NCBI GenBank assembly: GCA_026724425.1
Contig: JAIUCV010000002.1
Location: 935,001 to 999,000 of the forward strand
Reading direction: 5' to 3'
DNA length: 64,000 nt
Source of the DNA: Erythrophleum ivorense
Taxonomy: Eukaryota > Streptophyta > Magnoliopsida > Fabales > Fabaceae
The position numbers were made by a program, and so were the translations under genes. Below, one piece after another: positions 14,001 to 26,759 of this stretch; position 1 is the stretch's first letter; each line of letters starts with the position of its first letter. Under the pieces are notes generated by a model, which did not search any database, was not told where the DNA came from, and was given only the letters and a program-made list of their open reading frames with translations.

Positions 14001-15245
14001 TGTGGAGGTTTGTCTCCTTTACCTTTGCTTGATTTGTGGCTTATTTCATAAGATTCTAGTGGCAATCATGATGCCATGATCCCTATATATATCCTTCAAT
14101 TTCATTCAAATGAACTAAGCTATTTGTGTTAAGTAGCTTCAAAAAGCATATTCTCACATGCTTCTAATAGTATTCCTCAAAAAGCACATCAGTTGTACAG
14201 ACAACTTGCATGAATAGCTAAATCAGGTACGTCAAAATGCACCCTGAAAATTAAAGATGAAACTGCACAATTCATTACCAAATAAGATGCTAAAAAAGAT
14301 GAATAGATCCATTATTGTGGAATACGATCGACTAAAAATCATACGCCCAAACAGTAGGCTTTGCGGAGCAATGCCTGATAGCCATATTGACAAACAAGTT
14401 TGCTAAAGTAAAAGGATGTACAAGTTCTTGGGCCCAGTGATCTAAATATCCTTTTCCATTTCCTGACCTTTCAGCAGAAAGCAGAGCAAGGTTAATGTGA
14501 TGTACACTGCCTCAACTCAAACAGAAAAAATTAACAATTACTGCTAATTAAGATGTCAGGGAGTGCATAACACCATTATTCACCCAAATCTATCTTAAGT
14601 TTTCAAATTTTCAGTTCTCTTCAAAAGAACCTATTTATCACAATTTGTGTTATTGCTGGAATAACGACAAGATTAAAACTTAACATACAAACAGTTAGAA
14701 CCTAGCAGTTGTAATCAGTCAGACAAGATAGTCATAAGTCCTATCAATGCAAACAATAGACAGAAGGGAAAATTTTCTCATATCAAGATTCTCCCTCCAG
14801 AGGTCAAAAGATAGCTTAAATTAGCAGAATGCCAGTTGACTATAGAAATAAAAGAACTTTTTAGTTTCGCAGTGCCTTAGCCAAGCAATTAAACTCTTCC
14901 TTCCAAGCTAGGCAAGAATAAGAAAGAGGAGTAAAAGGACGATATTCCCTGCAATCATACATGGGAAAACAGACTTTCTCCTCCAATCACCAGTTGGGCA
15001 AAGGCACGAAGATAATGATTAGTGTTAGATTGATTCTACAAGTTCAAAATAGTTCAGGATGATAGGAAACTAAAATAGCAATAACTAGGTTAGATGATAA
15101 AGCACATTATATCTAATGAACAAGTAAAAAATATCATAAATTACTATATTTATACCAAGCTAAGCTCTTTTGATACTTTGATTTTAAAATATTGGTTTTT
15201 ACCTCCTTAATAAAACTAAAATGTGATAAGATATTCTCAGGTAAC

Positions 15246-15279
<34 letters not shown>

Positions 15280-17077
15280 GTTACATAGGTTGTCACCCAG
15301 TAACAAGCAAGGGCTACATTATTCTGTCAAATTATCAATAAAACAAGCCAAAAACAGAAAAATGAAACAATTGTCCAATCATTGATCTTACTGAGGTTCA
15401 TACCAGTTGGACTTCCAAGAGTTTGATATCCCTGTCCTCTGTCTCCTCCATTGCTTGGAGGGAATATTTGCATATTTGCTCCAGGGACTGCAGTTTAGGA
15501 CTGAAACTTTAATAGCAGGCAATTATACACATATTAACACATGAAGGAAAAACTCTCATAACTTTATACCCTCATGGTTTCTGGTATTCTTTTCTTCAGC
15601 TATGACAGCCTGGGCACCAAACAGAAATAAGGATAAACAAATAAAATAGATGAAGGGATTTTTTTTAAAAAATATTATTAAGTATGGATTTGGATCAGAC
15701 AGATTTTAAAGGCACATGAAGTTCACATTTTAAAGGCAGTGAAACATGTAAACTACTAATGGAAGATCTCTCGCGTCAAAGCAGAAGCACAGTAAGCATA
15801 GTTTACAGGGCTGCAAGCAACCCTTTATTAATTATTTTAGGAAATTGAGGTTATCATGTAAATCTGTAATTAAATCAGGAGTGAGCCATATTTCTAGAAT
15901 GTTTTATCATTTTCTTTATTACCGTCAGTGTAATATGAGCAGCTGTAACTGATATTAGTGGTCCTAGAGGAAATGGTAAGGGACTAATATAAACTTTAGA
16001 GACAAACTAACTAAAAATAATTCCTACTTCAAAAATAAAATAAACGAAGAATATGTAGGACTGGAACTCTTCTCCCCTGAACTACCATATGGAAAACTTA
16101 TTGCTCGCTAGTTATATGCTTAACACATTTATCAATCTCTGCCTCATAGATGGCTGTTTCCATTTAACATGTATCAGTTTCGGGGTAAACCCTTCTTCCC
16201 CATTTCAATGCCATCTTTTATTTCCCATTATATGTGACCTCAGCGGCTATTCACCATCAGGAAAGACAGTAAGCCAAGGAAAGGAAGAACTGAACTTCTA
16301 AGCTTGCATAGGGTTTCACAAGGAAAAGCACAAGGAAAAGGATGCATTAACCTGTTTGATTGACCTAGAGAAAGCAACGTATACGGCAATTTTTCTCTAG
16401 CAAGAAGCCATGTCAAAGCCATCTCGCGGGTGATTCTGGCCTGGGAAAACAATAGAACTAAGCCTTTCTTTTCTGACCCGTGGCTATCTTTAAAGAAAAG
16501 GTGAAATATTAACTTTCCAGGTCTTTCATGGGAGCGGAGCAACTCAACAGAGAGAGAGGAGTAAACTGCGGAAAGACATACCAAGACAGACATCGTAGAG
16601 AAAGACATACCGAAGGGACTACAGCCCTGGTCTGAGACGTGCCAAGCAGCTTTCGATGGCTTCATTATTGTATTCAATAATTCATTATTGTATTCAATAA
16701 TCTCAGATGATGTTAAAGTTAAAGACCGCTAATAAAAAAAAAACAAGAAAAAGAAAAACGATAAAAAAGTTTGCGATTAGGTCACAGTGTTGCCATATAT
16801 GGATTTCGCATTTTAAATCGATCAGTTGAGCACATTTAATTTATCGGAAACGAAACAAATTGGGAAGTTTTTGCGATAATGAAGTATCTCCACCACTAAA
16901 ACCATCAGATCAGTTAACTTCTCCCGTTATCATATATGATAATATGAACATGCACAAACTAATGTAGCATATATGAGTCAATTAGGAAGAAACAGACAAA
17001 AACAAAAAGGGAAAAGTACGAACAGGAACTGAACCAAGCAAATGGCTTGTGGGAAGGCCGGTGTAGGACTCCTCCAT
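11053..17077 (-). CDS. Yip1-domain integral membrane protein, YIPF1/YIPF2 type
   Basis: Members of this family sit in Golgi/TGN membranes, bind Rab GTPases and help vesicle trafficking. Six coding exons on the minus strand: 17024-17077, 15570-15609, 15404-15487, 12586-12751, 11547-11820 and 11053-11244. All have GT..AG borders and sum to 810 nt (269 aa). The start MEESYTGLPTSHLLGSVP is the conserved plant N-terminus. The family signature YFNVDTDIVLNRL lies at residues 82-94 and PDLYG at 113-117. Five hydrophobic segments follow, at about 117-139, 157-179, 191-212, 215-235 and 246-268, giving a cytosolic N-terminus and a very short tail after the last helix. The motifs match the YIPF1/2 branch rather than the YIP4/YIPF6 branch that partners ECHIDNA. 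No lesion is seen, although an LTR element sits in intron 3. Confidence 0.93.
12911..14125 (+). mobile_element. Small LTR retrotransposon remnant (TRIM/LARD-like) inside YIP intron 3
   Basis: Two direct repeats, 12911-13177 and 13887-14125, share most of their sequence. The left copy begins TGTTGGAAAT and ends in ACA. It is followed at once by a primer-binding site TGGTATAAAAGCC (13178-13190), close to the initiator-tRNA-Met type. A purine tract GAGAGGGAGCG precedes the right copy. The right copy lacks the last 30-40 bp. Flanks GTGTG (12906-12910) and GTGTT (14126-14130) could be a 5-bp target duplication with one mismatch. The interior of about 700 bp has no long frame, so this is a non-autonomous or gutted Copia-like element. 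It is on the strand opposite to the host gene. Confidence 0.8.
15246..15280. repeat. (TA)n(GA)n microsatellite in YIP intron 3
   Basis: An uninterrupted TA run passes directly into a GA run. It lies about 125 bp downstream, in the gene's direction, of coding exon 3. Confidence 0.9.
16656..16700. repeat. Tandem duplication of about 20 bp in YIP intron 1
   Basis: The unit TTCATTATTGTATTCAATAA occurs twice head to tail with no visible difference. It looks like a recent replication-slippage duplication and has no coding meaning. Confidence 0.85.
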
Positions 17078-18493
17078 CGTGTAGAGAGAAACACAGAAGC
17101 TTCGTAGCTCAGAGAGAAGTTAGCATGGCACCTCCGAAATTGAAAACTGAATGGGAATTTCCGAGAGAGAGATTTGAAAGACGAGACCCGAAACGAGGGA
17201 CTCACTGGTGCAGGTTCACGGTCGGGAACGGGATATTTGGGAATTGCTCTTCACTCCGCTAACTCTTGGCTTCCGTTTCTTTTTCTTTTCTTTTTTCCTC
17301 GCTTCACTTTTTTCAGTGCAGGGCCTTGCTTTCCAGCGACGCTGACGTGATCAGCTTAATGGGCCTTGGACATGTGGGTAAATCATTTTACCTGCGCCTG
17401 AATTGGGCTTAATTATTTTGTCATGACCAAAAACATAAATATAATGTTTTCTGTTGAGTTTAGAAATAAATTTTCCTAGAATTATTTTAGACGTAGTTTA
17501 AAAGATGTGTTGCCTCTTTATTTTTACTTTCCTTGTCTAAGAAGCGCCGGATTCCTTTGTTTATGTCTAAATTTTCCTTATGTTATAGCATAAATGAATG
17601 TTACAAAAAAGTGTAAATTATATCCAAGATTTTCAAATACTAAATAATTCTATAAAAAAGAGGAAAACTAAAACTTTCTGGAGAGTATACTTAAGAAAAA
17701 ATTATTACGTTGAGATTTATAAGTAGGTATAAATGTGTTATTTATTTTTTCAAAAAAGAGATGATAGTCATTTATCCTATTTTAAAATGCCTATAGTATT
17801 TTATTTTTTCTAAAGGATATACATTTTTTTTCCCGTAAAAAGGATAAGTAGACTGAAGCAACAAGATCAACTAAATGAATAGCTGAGATAACATTCATTG
17901 AAAGGCTACATGAATATTCATAAAGAATTTCTCAAGTCATACAACCACACTTCATCCTCAACTTCAAGAGCAGAAATAGATTAACCCTACGAATATTATT
18001 AAGAGTGGAGGACGACGTTAATAACCAGCCATTTTGCAGTGAAGCTTCACGTTAGTTAAAGAGCAAAAAACAGCAGCGTTTTCTATATGCTGAAAGACAC
18101 CCCTATTTAAAAAAGAAAAATTGCAACGTTAATAGTGAAAACTAAACGTTACCCAAACATCCATAGAACTAAAATGGACGTAACTGTGTAATAGAACCCC
18201 CTTCACCGCATTATTTATGTTCATGTCTGTGAATCAACAATTTCCTTTTCAACTACAACCAAAAGAAAATTGAGAAAGGTCACCGAAGAAAGTCACCAGC
18301 CGATGATGAACTGGGGGCATCTCATATCCGCTGTCAGCAGTTTCAGAACCAAGTATATAATAGTGCTGAATGAATTGGTAATGCAGAGAAAACTAGCATA
18401 GAAAAGTCCGTTTCATCTGGTATACTGTCATGAACACTAGCACATCTCAATGGAGGTCTCATGTTGAAGGAAAGTACAATTTAGTCCAACAAA
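17078..18493. promoter_or_regulatory. YIP gene leader and promoter, then the 3' flank of FPGS
   Basis: The YIP leader occupies about 17078-17250 and is distinctly GC-richer than the surrounding DNA. Beyond it, on the gene's strand, is AAGGCCCATTAAGC (17352-17365), a site-II/TCP-like GGCCCA element typical of plant housekeeping promoters, and another GCCCA-containing stretch follows near 17405. The remainder up to 18493 holds no gene and includes the 3' UTR of the FPGS gene. Confidence 0.5.
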
Positions 18494-21400
18494 TCACTTC
18501 TTGACTAATTTCAAGACATCGCCAACAAGATGTAAAGAACCGGTTACAAGAACCTGAGGTATCAGGCAGGCAAATTTACAATCAGATCCTGCACTTCGCA
18601 TATATATATAATCTAAAATGTAGAGCAATCATATTTTAACACACTATTTTTCATAAGCAATCCGTAGGTATTGTTCATTCTGCATCCAGTCTGTCAGATG
18701 GTCTCTTGACATTATCAAATACTCACAATTCTGCAGTGTAAGTAACGTTACCTGTAAACGAACAGAGTCATTTTGTTGCACTCTGTCCCTAAGCCATTTG
18801 ATAGCCAACGGCAATGAGGAAAACACTGCACTATGTTCACAATTACTGGCACTCGTTTCCATATCCTCTTTTAATTCGTCAGAAAGAGCATCTGTACCCT
18901 TGGCATCACTTCCTACCAAGCCAGGTGACCACAAACAAACAAATTGAAGTCAAGACGCTACTTAAAAAACATAACAAAAGAAGAAAAATTGAAACATTGG
19001 CATTCTCCCATCTTGCGGTGTGTCTCAAAGTCAAACAAATACAAAGTACAAGTATTAAATTCAGTGAGTCAATCAAGGGGAAGGTGGCTCACAGAGACAG
19101 CAAAAGCCCAAGATAACTGAGCTTTATTTTCTATGCCCAATAAGCCAATTTAGGTAATCAACTACAAGGCTAGAGTAGGGCTTTAGAGAAATGGCACAAT
19201 GATAAGTGCATCATAAACTAATCGCACTCCCAAAGAAGCTCCAAAGTAACATATTATCAGAACCCACAATATATCATCATCCCTACTCTTTTTTCTCCAG
19301 ACTCTTTTTAGGGGTATTTAACCTTGCTTTCCTCTTGAATCTTTTGGGAAATCGTACATAATTTTCTTTTTCCCATATTCCAACACAAACAACTCAAATT
19401 TAGAAAATAAACAGCATAAAGATTATCCATTAACAGTTACACTTCAATCAATTCCATAGCAACAAGTTCTCTTATTTGAAGAAAATACTTGTGACGTTTA
19501 TTCAGAAATGCATTTCAAAGATTATCCCAAAAAAAAAAAAAAATCAGATACAGAAACCTGAGTTCTGATTCACATAATTTGTATGCAGTCAGTTAATACC
19601 TTTGTTTCCTTGCATGAGATTTTCCCACACTTTCTGAAGAGTGAACTGCCATGATAGGTCAACCTTAGATTCAGCCGGTGTTAAAGAGTGGGATCCAACT
19701 TTATAATACACTGATAAACTTGGTACAAAAAGCGCCTTCTTGAAGTACACACCTACAATTTCAATTCAATTTGTTTCTTTATTCAGTGGACAAAGAATAC
19801 ATTTCTTGTTCAGATAAAATCCCCGGTGGGAAAGATTTTTTGAATTGCTTATTCTCCATATAGGTGCATTGTTTGGTTATTGGAACCAAATCATCATTAC
19901 AGAATTAATGGTGGAGAAAGCCACTTATTTGCTGACTACTGATATATATATATATATATATATATTATCATTGTTAGGCTGAGCAATTATGGGGTAACCA
20001 TATTCTACCAAAATCCAGAGATTACTCACCATTATCAGCACATGTTTTCATCAGGCGAGGAAGAAGCAACTGAGGATCTCGCACTGACAAACAATTGAAC
20101 AATAAGATCTACAAGTAATTCACCAACTTCAGTTCAAAAACCTCCACAAAAAAATGAAGCATTAACATTGATAAAAGAAAAATTAGCACATTTATTCCTC
20201 TCATGAGTTTTTAATTATTTTAAAAAGTTACAACAAGAAAGATGATGACATACAATTCTCCTGATAAAGTGATTACCAAAGTTCATTTGAGAAAGGACCA
20301 GAGGGAAGAAAAGGCAAGAGATGTCAAGCAGAAAACATAGTATCAGAGATTGAAACACATTTGGCTCATAAAAACAGGAAATATATTTATCTGAATTATA
20401 TCATTATGTCTGAAATCCCTAAAATGCAGGCCAGATATCAATCAGGAACAGTGCACAAACTTCTAAAATATACCATACTCTCAGAAAACTAAGATAAAAA
20501 AATCACTTTTTTTGTTTTCTTGTTTTTTGTAAAGAGCTTGTATACATTTGGGTGATTTGGTGAAGGTAATGGTAACTTTAAACTGATTTTTGGATAGAAG
20601 ATTATGGTAAGCCTACCAAGGAGGAGACCAGTTCACCTCTATCTCAAGTTATATATTTAGGGAAGATGAGGTATAAGAAGTTTGAGCAATTTAATAATCA
20701 ATAATCTGTACTTTTATGGTTCTTATTGATAGCAATTTACATGACTGAAGACATGGTTAATCACTTGACAAGCTCCGTAAATGGTGATTTTCAAGATAAG
20801 GACATGATATATTACTGACTAGGAAGATGATTTATACAGCTTGACAAAACTGTTGACAGCTATATAGTGACTTGGCTATCCAATCAGAAGAGTCTGTAAT
20901 ATAAGGTGGTCTAATTTTCACTCAACCAGTGGCAAACTAAGCCCAATATATCTGATTGGTTTGAATCTGTTATTTGTTTATTGGAGATTGTCAAATTGAT
21001 AACTATGGGTGTCAAAAACTGGAAATTTAAAACATGGTAAAGGTGCTGATATAATTAAATGACCAATGCATTGAACAAAGTAGCAAATTTGCATATTACA
21101 TTCTCATGTCCAGAGCAAACTTGCACAATATTCTCTAAGTGAAATTGGTTCCAAGTTCCAAGAACTTGCATTCATATTTTCTGATGAATTAAGCAACTTG
21201 TCCTACTATCCAGTATCCAGTGAGCATTAGTTACTCTTATCTTGTCAGTCTCACAAGTTTTATGATATCATTCTTCAAACTTCTAAGCATGGGACATACT
21301 CAACACGCATTCTACATCATACTTCAACCAACTGCCAAACTTTATTTTACCATCACATTTCAAACTTTGACTGCTACTACTCTTAGTTTATACTTGCTGA

Positions 21401-24400
21401 ACATCCAATTCCAGTAGTAGTTACCATAAATAAGATTCAAAATCTGTGCTCTACCTGTGTGGATTGTCTCTGGGCTCTTTCACCATCGTGCAAACTCACT
21501 AATTCATGTGAAAATTTAGAATTATCAGGCTGCTGACAAAACAAGGCCTGGTCCACCTTGTCGTCTTTAACAGCAACAGAAAACCACCTTGCAGATGCTT
21601 CTAGGCTTTCAGGACTATGGGCCCCATCTAAAAAGAAGACAAGTTCATTTGAGCTTTCAATGTTGATGTGTTGATCAGGAACAATTTGAGCCCTTCCTTG
21701 CAAACTTGCAGTTGTTAATCCTTTTACAAACTGCTCTGGCAAAGAGTGCTGCTTCATGTGGATAAATGAATCACTCCAGCAGCATGATAAAAACAAGGGA
21801 CAAAATAAACGAAGAAAAGGGTGTAATGAGAATAACTCTTCAGTTAGAACTTACAGTCTGTTCCAAGTAGCTATCTTCAAGATGTCCAGTCCTCTTCAGC
21901 CATGTAGAGCATAGTAAAATGGCAAGACCAGCGTTTAAATATTGATGCTCACCATCAAGCCCAAGTTTTAAACCATTTAGCAACTTGGCATCTAATGGAG
22001 GTGCCACTCGAAGAGGTACCTGTAGTTTGTAAAATTTACTCAGATGATTGATTATAGAGTCAAAACTCCAAAAAGGGCAGATAAGAAAGCTATTTTTTCC
22101 CCCAATGTTGATAGAAAGCTAAGCCAAGAAAGTTAAATGAATTTGATGTATGTATCTCCTGGCTTTCAAAATATAGTTGACAAATGTAAAGTGCACAGAA
22201 TAAGATACAACTTGATTAAATGTGATGAGAATCACAATACATGTTGAATCCATAGGAAGACATTTTTCTCTTTCTGAGACAGCCCCTCAGATATCTTTTG
22301 AAAAGTCAAATAAATGTATTAGGACAACTACATTGTAATTGAACTAATATTTTGGACAATTAAATAATGGTAATGGACATCTAAGGAAATATTTCATATT
22401 TTCAAGTATACAGAAGAAAATAAGTGGTGATATTTGTCCCCAGATTTTGGTCTGGCTTGACAAGTGCTGAAAACAATACAACTAAGCTAATAAACAAAAT
22501 AGATATGCATGCTTGTAATCCAAAACAAACACATGCCAACTAGTGCCCTCTTGCTTGACTTTAAAAGTTAACTTTATACATGAAGTCATGTTATGCATCA
22601 CTCAGATCAAAACCACAAAGGAAATACGACAGCCTCATGAAAGAATGTACCTACATCAAGTTGTGATGCCTTCTCTTCAAGTACATGCATGGCTTCATCA
22701 GGCTGAGGCACAGTAAAAGCTGGAACCCGGAGCTACATCAAAATAGAAAGAAGTAAATAAAAGGAAATTGTCAGAAAGAAAGAAAAAGAAATTAACTATG
22801 TTAATGCTACAAGGAAAGACAGAGGCATATGAGAAAGAATAGTAAATGCAATAACAGCTGAGCTGCACTTAAAAGAACAAATTGTTGAAACAAACTTCAA
22901 AAGGATTTTGAAAGAAAAGTCATTTGCTCCAAAAATACCTTGAAGATGCCGGCCTTCTCACCAGCAATTTCTCGAAGAGTATTCCCTGTTAATAAAATGC
23001 AGCAGGAGAAAGTAAACCTAACTAGTTGAACAAATCAGCAGCAGTGCAACTTAATCAACTATATTCTGACACTTCAAGTATATTATTGCAGTTTTCTAAA
23101 AGTATAATTTTTTTCTTTTTCTTGTCAAATAGGCATACTGTTACATAGATTATGAAACTTAAAAAAACAGATTCAAGATGTGCTTAGGTACAAAGAAAGA
23201 AATCTCATCAGTTACCTATGTTACCATTCAAGGTCAACTTGCTTTCATGATTTACAAGTTATAACACTACATATCTCCCATTAGTTTATTTTGAAAATGA
23301 GACTACAGGGCTATTCTGTTTCTGCTTGTTGTATGTGTACTACATATCAAAATATATATAAATTCGTATTTTCCATCTAGAGTTATTTCATGATTTTGGT
23401 TAGCAATGGATTAGCATTAACTAGCAATCACCTAGAATACAAAAATAGAATACTAACCAAGAATCTCCATGTGGTCATACCCAAGGGAAGTTATGCCACA
23501 CACAATAGGTTCCTGAACCTGAAATGTCAGCTCATCAACATGAGCTTGTTCACAGATATTCTGTGTGTGGAAAATATTAATAATCAAGCAGTCTTATAGT
23601 AGTAGAGACCAACATATTGCTGCAAAAATGACAATTATACATACCACGTTTGTTGCGTCATATTTACCACCTAATCCAACCTCCATTATAGCAACATCTA
23701 CCTGGATAAAATTTGAAAATAAGTACTTTTCTTCATTGACAGAATACTAAGATTTAGAATTAGTATGGAACAAGTTAGCAAACATAATTAAAACATAGGA
23801 ATCAAACCTGCTCTGCTGCAAATATCTTGAAGGCAAGTAAAGCGAGGAAGCGAAAATAGGTAGGCATTGGAACATTGTCATCAGTTTTTTCCTATATTAC
23901 ACCAAAATGAGAAACCACTTAAGTTAATACTAAAAGAAAGCACATCAAATTGCAAATATTGTCTCATCGACAATGTAGATTTCACTTCCAAGTGATAGCT
24001 ATGATAATCACGTGCATTGAACTCAACAATATGGTACTATTGTACACCACTAGAATTTAATTTATTGTGGACAAACATGGTGTTGGAGCACAGCACAGAA
24101 GGTGATAATGCTAGACTTGCCATATTGCCACTAAAACCATTTTATTATTGAGCCAGATTCCACAGGGCATTCAAATAGATAAAACTTTTAAAGTAACAAC
24201 TTGGGGTTTAATAATCGCAGCCTTTTTTTATCTTCTCAATAAAATAATACCCACAACCCAATTTTATCTGATGCTTTAAAAGCTCACACCATTATATCAA
24301 GTTTAATGTCAAAGCCATCAAACTTGATGCCAGGCTCTGCCATCAAAATTATCTTCTGAAATCAATGCAATAACTAAGAGAATAAAATGAATTAAGCTTC

Positions 24401-26030
24401 AAAACTCCAAGCAGGAAATATCCATTTTGTCAGTCTAACTAGGCAGACTAGTTTACAGAACTGTAAAGCTAGAGTTCAAAGAAGTTTCAAATGTAATTGA
24501 AAGGAGATTTTTTTTTTGGGTGCTTCAAAATAAATAAAAACAGAGAAAAATGAGAACATGGTTTTCCACTGCACCAATGATTTTCCTGTTCAAATTCTTA
24601 TAAAGTGATTAACTGATAATGCACAAAACCTACCTTTAGTCTATCGTAACACCACCAGAAATATGCTAAAAATTTCTCTTCACATATTTCCACACTGCAG
24701 AAGCAACAAGGATAGTGCTAGTAAATCAAACCATCCTAGCTATATTGCAAAGCTGAAATAAAATGCACCATGTAATGGATTTTAGTAGGTCCGTTAGTTT
24801 AGTAAAAGCAAAGAGGAACAAGGATTAGGAGATTCCAGTAGCTGCTGAAATGAATGATCACTTTTGTTACAGGCAGAATATGAAACTATTCCCTTATTTT
24901 CAAAATTAACAGAACTCGAATGCTTACTTAGTATCCCCTCCCCTTTTTGGCCAACTTATTATGCCTACTTGACAGAACAGGACAGGCACATTTAGACCAA
25001 AGAACTTTAAATTGCCCATTCAGAAATGCCAAATATCACGATTTGACCTACAATAAAGGAAATAAAAGTATTTGGCCAAAAAGAAAAAAAGGGGAATAAA
25101 AGTGATAACGGATGTGAAGTACTGACCCATCTAAACGAAATCTTTCACGAACATCTATGAGGTGAGGAGATGTAAAGAGCCCAGTGTGAAAACCACAGTT
25201 ACGTAATATAGATTCTGTGAACGTGCATGTAGATCCCTATGGAAACACAATTTAAAGAATAATTTGTATCATAAAAAGTGCAAGCAAACTTCATTAGTAA
25301 AAATAGAATTGGAAAGATACAGTTAGATTCTGAAGCCTGAAGGCAGTAATTAGGAATTAAGCACAAATACCGGAAATTCATAAATGAACCGGTGACTGAT
25401 AACGATAGAGAAGCGAAACCCATATTTTATAAACAGACAATCATAGATGATTAAGCGCATGGTTTCATTTCCAAGCAACCAGCAAAGGAAATGAAAATAC
25501 CTTCCCTTTGGTACCAGCGACATGTATAATCTTCATCTTTGAAATTGGGTCCTCCAAATCCAGCATCTATTGAAATTCATACATCATAACATTATAATAT
25601 CAGCTTAGAATACAACCACTGAAGTAGCAAAACTAGCTCACGATTTTGCACATCTCCAACTAGACTTTGCCCAACAAAGCAACCAAGTATTTTAGGCCAA
25701 GTCACAAACTGTTTACCTTTAGGTACTCAAATAGCACGTCGAACCGATCCCCCATATTACTATTATCAGCACGAGTGCGTCTGGTGATTAAAGACGACAA
25801 TGCATCCAATGCTTCTTCATATGGAGATTTTAAGGACGCATTGCCACCTTCTGCAAGTCCACGGCAAAAGAAAAGGCGATGAGTGAAGCAGAAAATCAAA
25901 ATGCTGACTTGAGTTGATGCACAAAACACTAACTAGAAGAAGCGCCCGAAAGCGCGAGAAGGAATATTAGAAAAACCCAAATCAAAAATTCAATCAATAT
26001 ATACAAAGTATAGGGAATACCTTCAGCCAT
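18494..26030 (-). CDS. FPGS: Folylpolyglutamate synthase
   Basis: This ATP-dependent ligase adds glutamates to tetrahydrofolates, retaining and activating them for one-carbon metabolism. Minus-strand exons: 26021-26030, 25717-25850, 25501-25566, 25127-25236, 24634-24694, 23808-23891, 23645-23701, 23458-23518, 22939-22985, 22655-22732, 21855-22019, 21455-21748, 20030-20108, 19600-19752, 18752-18912 and 18494-18553. They sum to 1620 nt (539 aa) without a stop or frame break. Features: P-loop HVAGTKGKGST at residues 63-73, then TSPHLIDVRERFR, FWWCYDR, PTYFRFLALLAFKIF, EVGLGGKYDATN, GITSLGYDHMEILG, the Mur-ligase C-domain motif FLDGAHSPES, and the end VTGSLHLVGDVLKLV. Only ten coding bases lie in exon 1 (MAE plus one base). 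No transit peptide precedes MAEEGG, so a cytosolic form is most likely. The upstream frame stays open into the hAT element but has no ATG. Confidence 0.96.
19942..19966. repeat. (TA)n microsatellite in an FPGS intron
   Basis: A pure AT dinucleotide run within the intron between the exons at 20030-20108 and 19600-19752. Confidence 0.9.
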
Positions 26031-26291
26031 GACGATTGCTGATTGAATACTGAATCGGATGCAAAGACCCCGGGGGGGGGGGGTGTTTCGTGAATTGTAA
26101 ATCAAAGAGATGCAGATAGAGGATAGAGAGTGAGAGAGAGTTACAGCGCTGGGTGAACTGAAAAATGGCAGGTAGGATTGAGAATGAAGGGTCGAAAACT
26201 GCGGGAGGAAATAAAAAAGAATTGTCTTTTGCGGTATATTCCGTCTTAGATTATATTCATTTTGTTCTATGGAGGCTGCGGTGGTTGAAAG
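26031..26291 (-). promoter_or_regulatory. FPGS 5' leader and remaining proximal promoter
   Basis: Only about 260 bp separate the FPGS ATG from the edge of the hAT transposon. The stretch contains a pyrimidine/GA-rich leader and a run of twelve G on the plus strand (26072-26083), which reads as a C run in the transcript. Any promoter element further upstream has been moved 5.1 kb away to about 31412 and beyond. No clear TATA box is seen within the 260 bp. Confidence 0.5.
26284..26291. repeat. 8-bp target-site duplication of the hAT element, left copy
   Basis: GTTGAAAG, repeated exactly at 31404-31411. Confidence 0.92.
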
Positions 26292-26658
26292 CAATCATAT
26301 AAAAATCGGACCAGACCGGATCGGTCAGGTTGACCGGCTGAATTAGATATCGGTCAGAAGTTTGGTCTAATTAGCTCTTAAAATCGAATTTATAGAGAAT
26401 CAGTTAAAAATGGGTAGAATCAGTCATGAGCTGGATAAAATCGATGAGATTGGTGGATTTAACGGGTCAAACAATTTAAATTTTTTTTTTTTAATTTTGC
26501 TAATCCAAAATGATGTTGTTTTAGTCTTTTTTTTTTTATTAAATCTGCAAAAGCTATCAAAATATGCGTTTAGGGTTTCTGGTTTAGGCAGCCTTTTCTT
26601 TGTCTCCAAATTCGCAAATTCCCAATTCAGAACCAAATTTTCTCTCTTCTCTTCGTAG

Positions 26659-26685
26659 CCGCACGTCGCACGTCGCACGTCGCAC
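26659..26685. repeat. Short tandem repeat of CGCACGT in the hAT subterminal region
   Basis: The heptamer CGCACGT is repeated about three and a half times, in otherwise AT-rich DNA 370 bp inside the left end of the transposon. hAT transposases often bind short repeated subterminal motifs; that role is only inferred here. It may instead lie in the leader of the transposase gene. Confidence 0.75.
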
Positions 26686-26759
26686 CTTTGGATTCATTCA
26701 TTGTTGCTTCCATCTTTGCATCGTCTTCCTCCTGTCATCGTTGCATCATCCCATCATGT

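Noticed and set aside
16240..16677. 145-codon open frame on the minus strand in YIP intron 1
   Set aside because: No recognisable domain. It lies between two well-supported coding exons that join in frame without it.
24290..24360. Possible extra FPGS exon (minus strand, AEPGIKFDGFD)
   Set aside because: Exons 24634-24694 and 23808-23891 join directly in the conserved frame (DRLK then EKTDDN). Adding this piece breaks a conserved block of the enzyme.
25929..26294. Extended FPGS N-terminus upstream of MAEEGG
   Set aside because: The frame is open but begins only at a TTG codon. No ATG occurs before the hAT border, and none in the reconstructed empty site before a stop.
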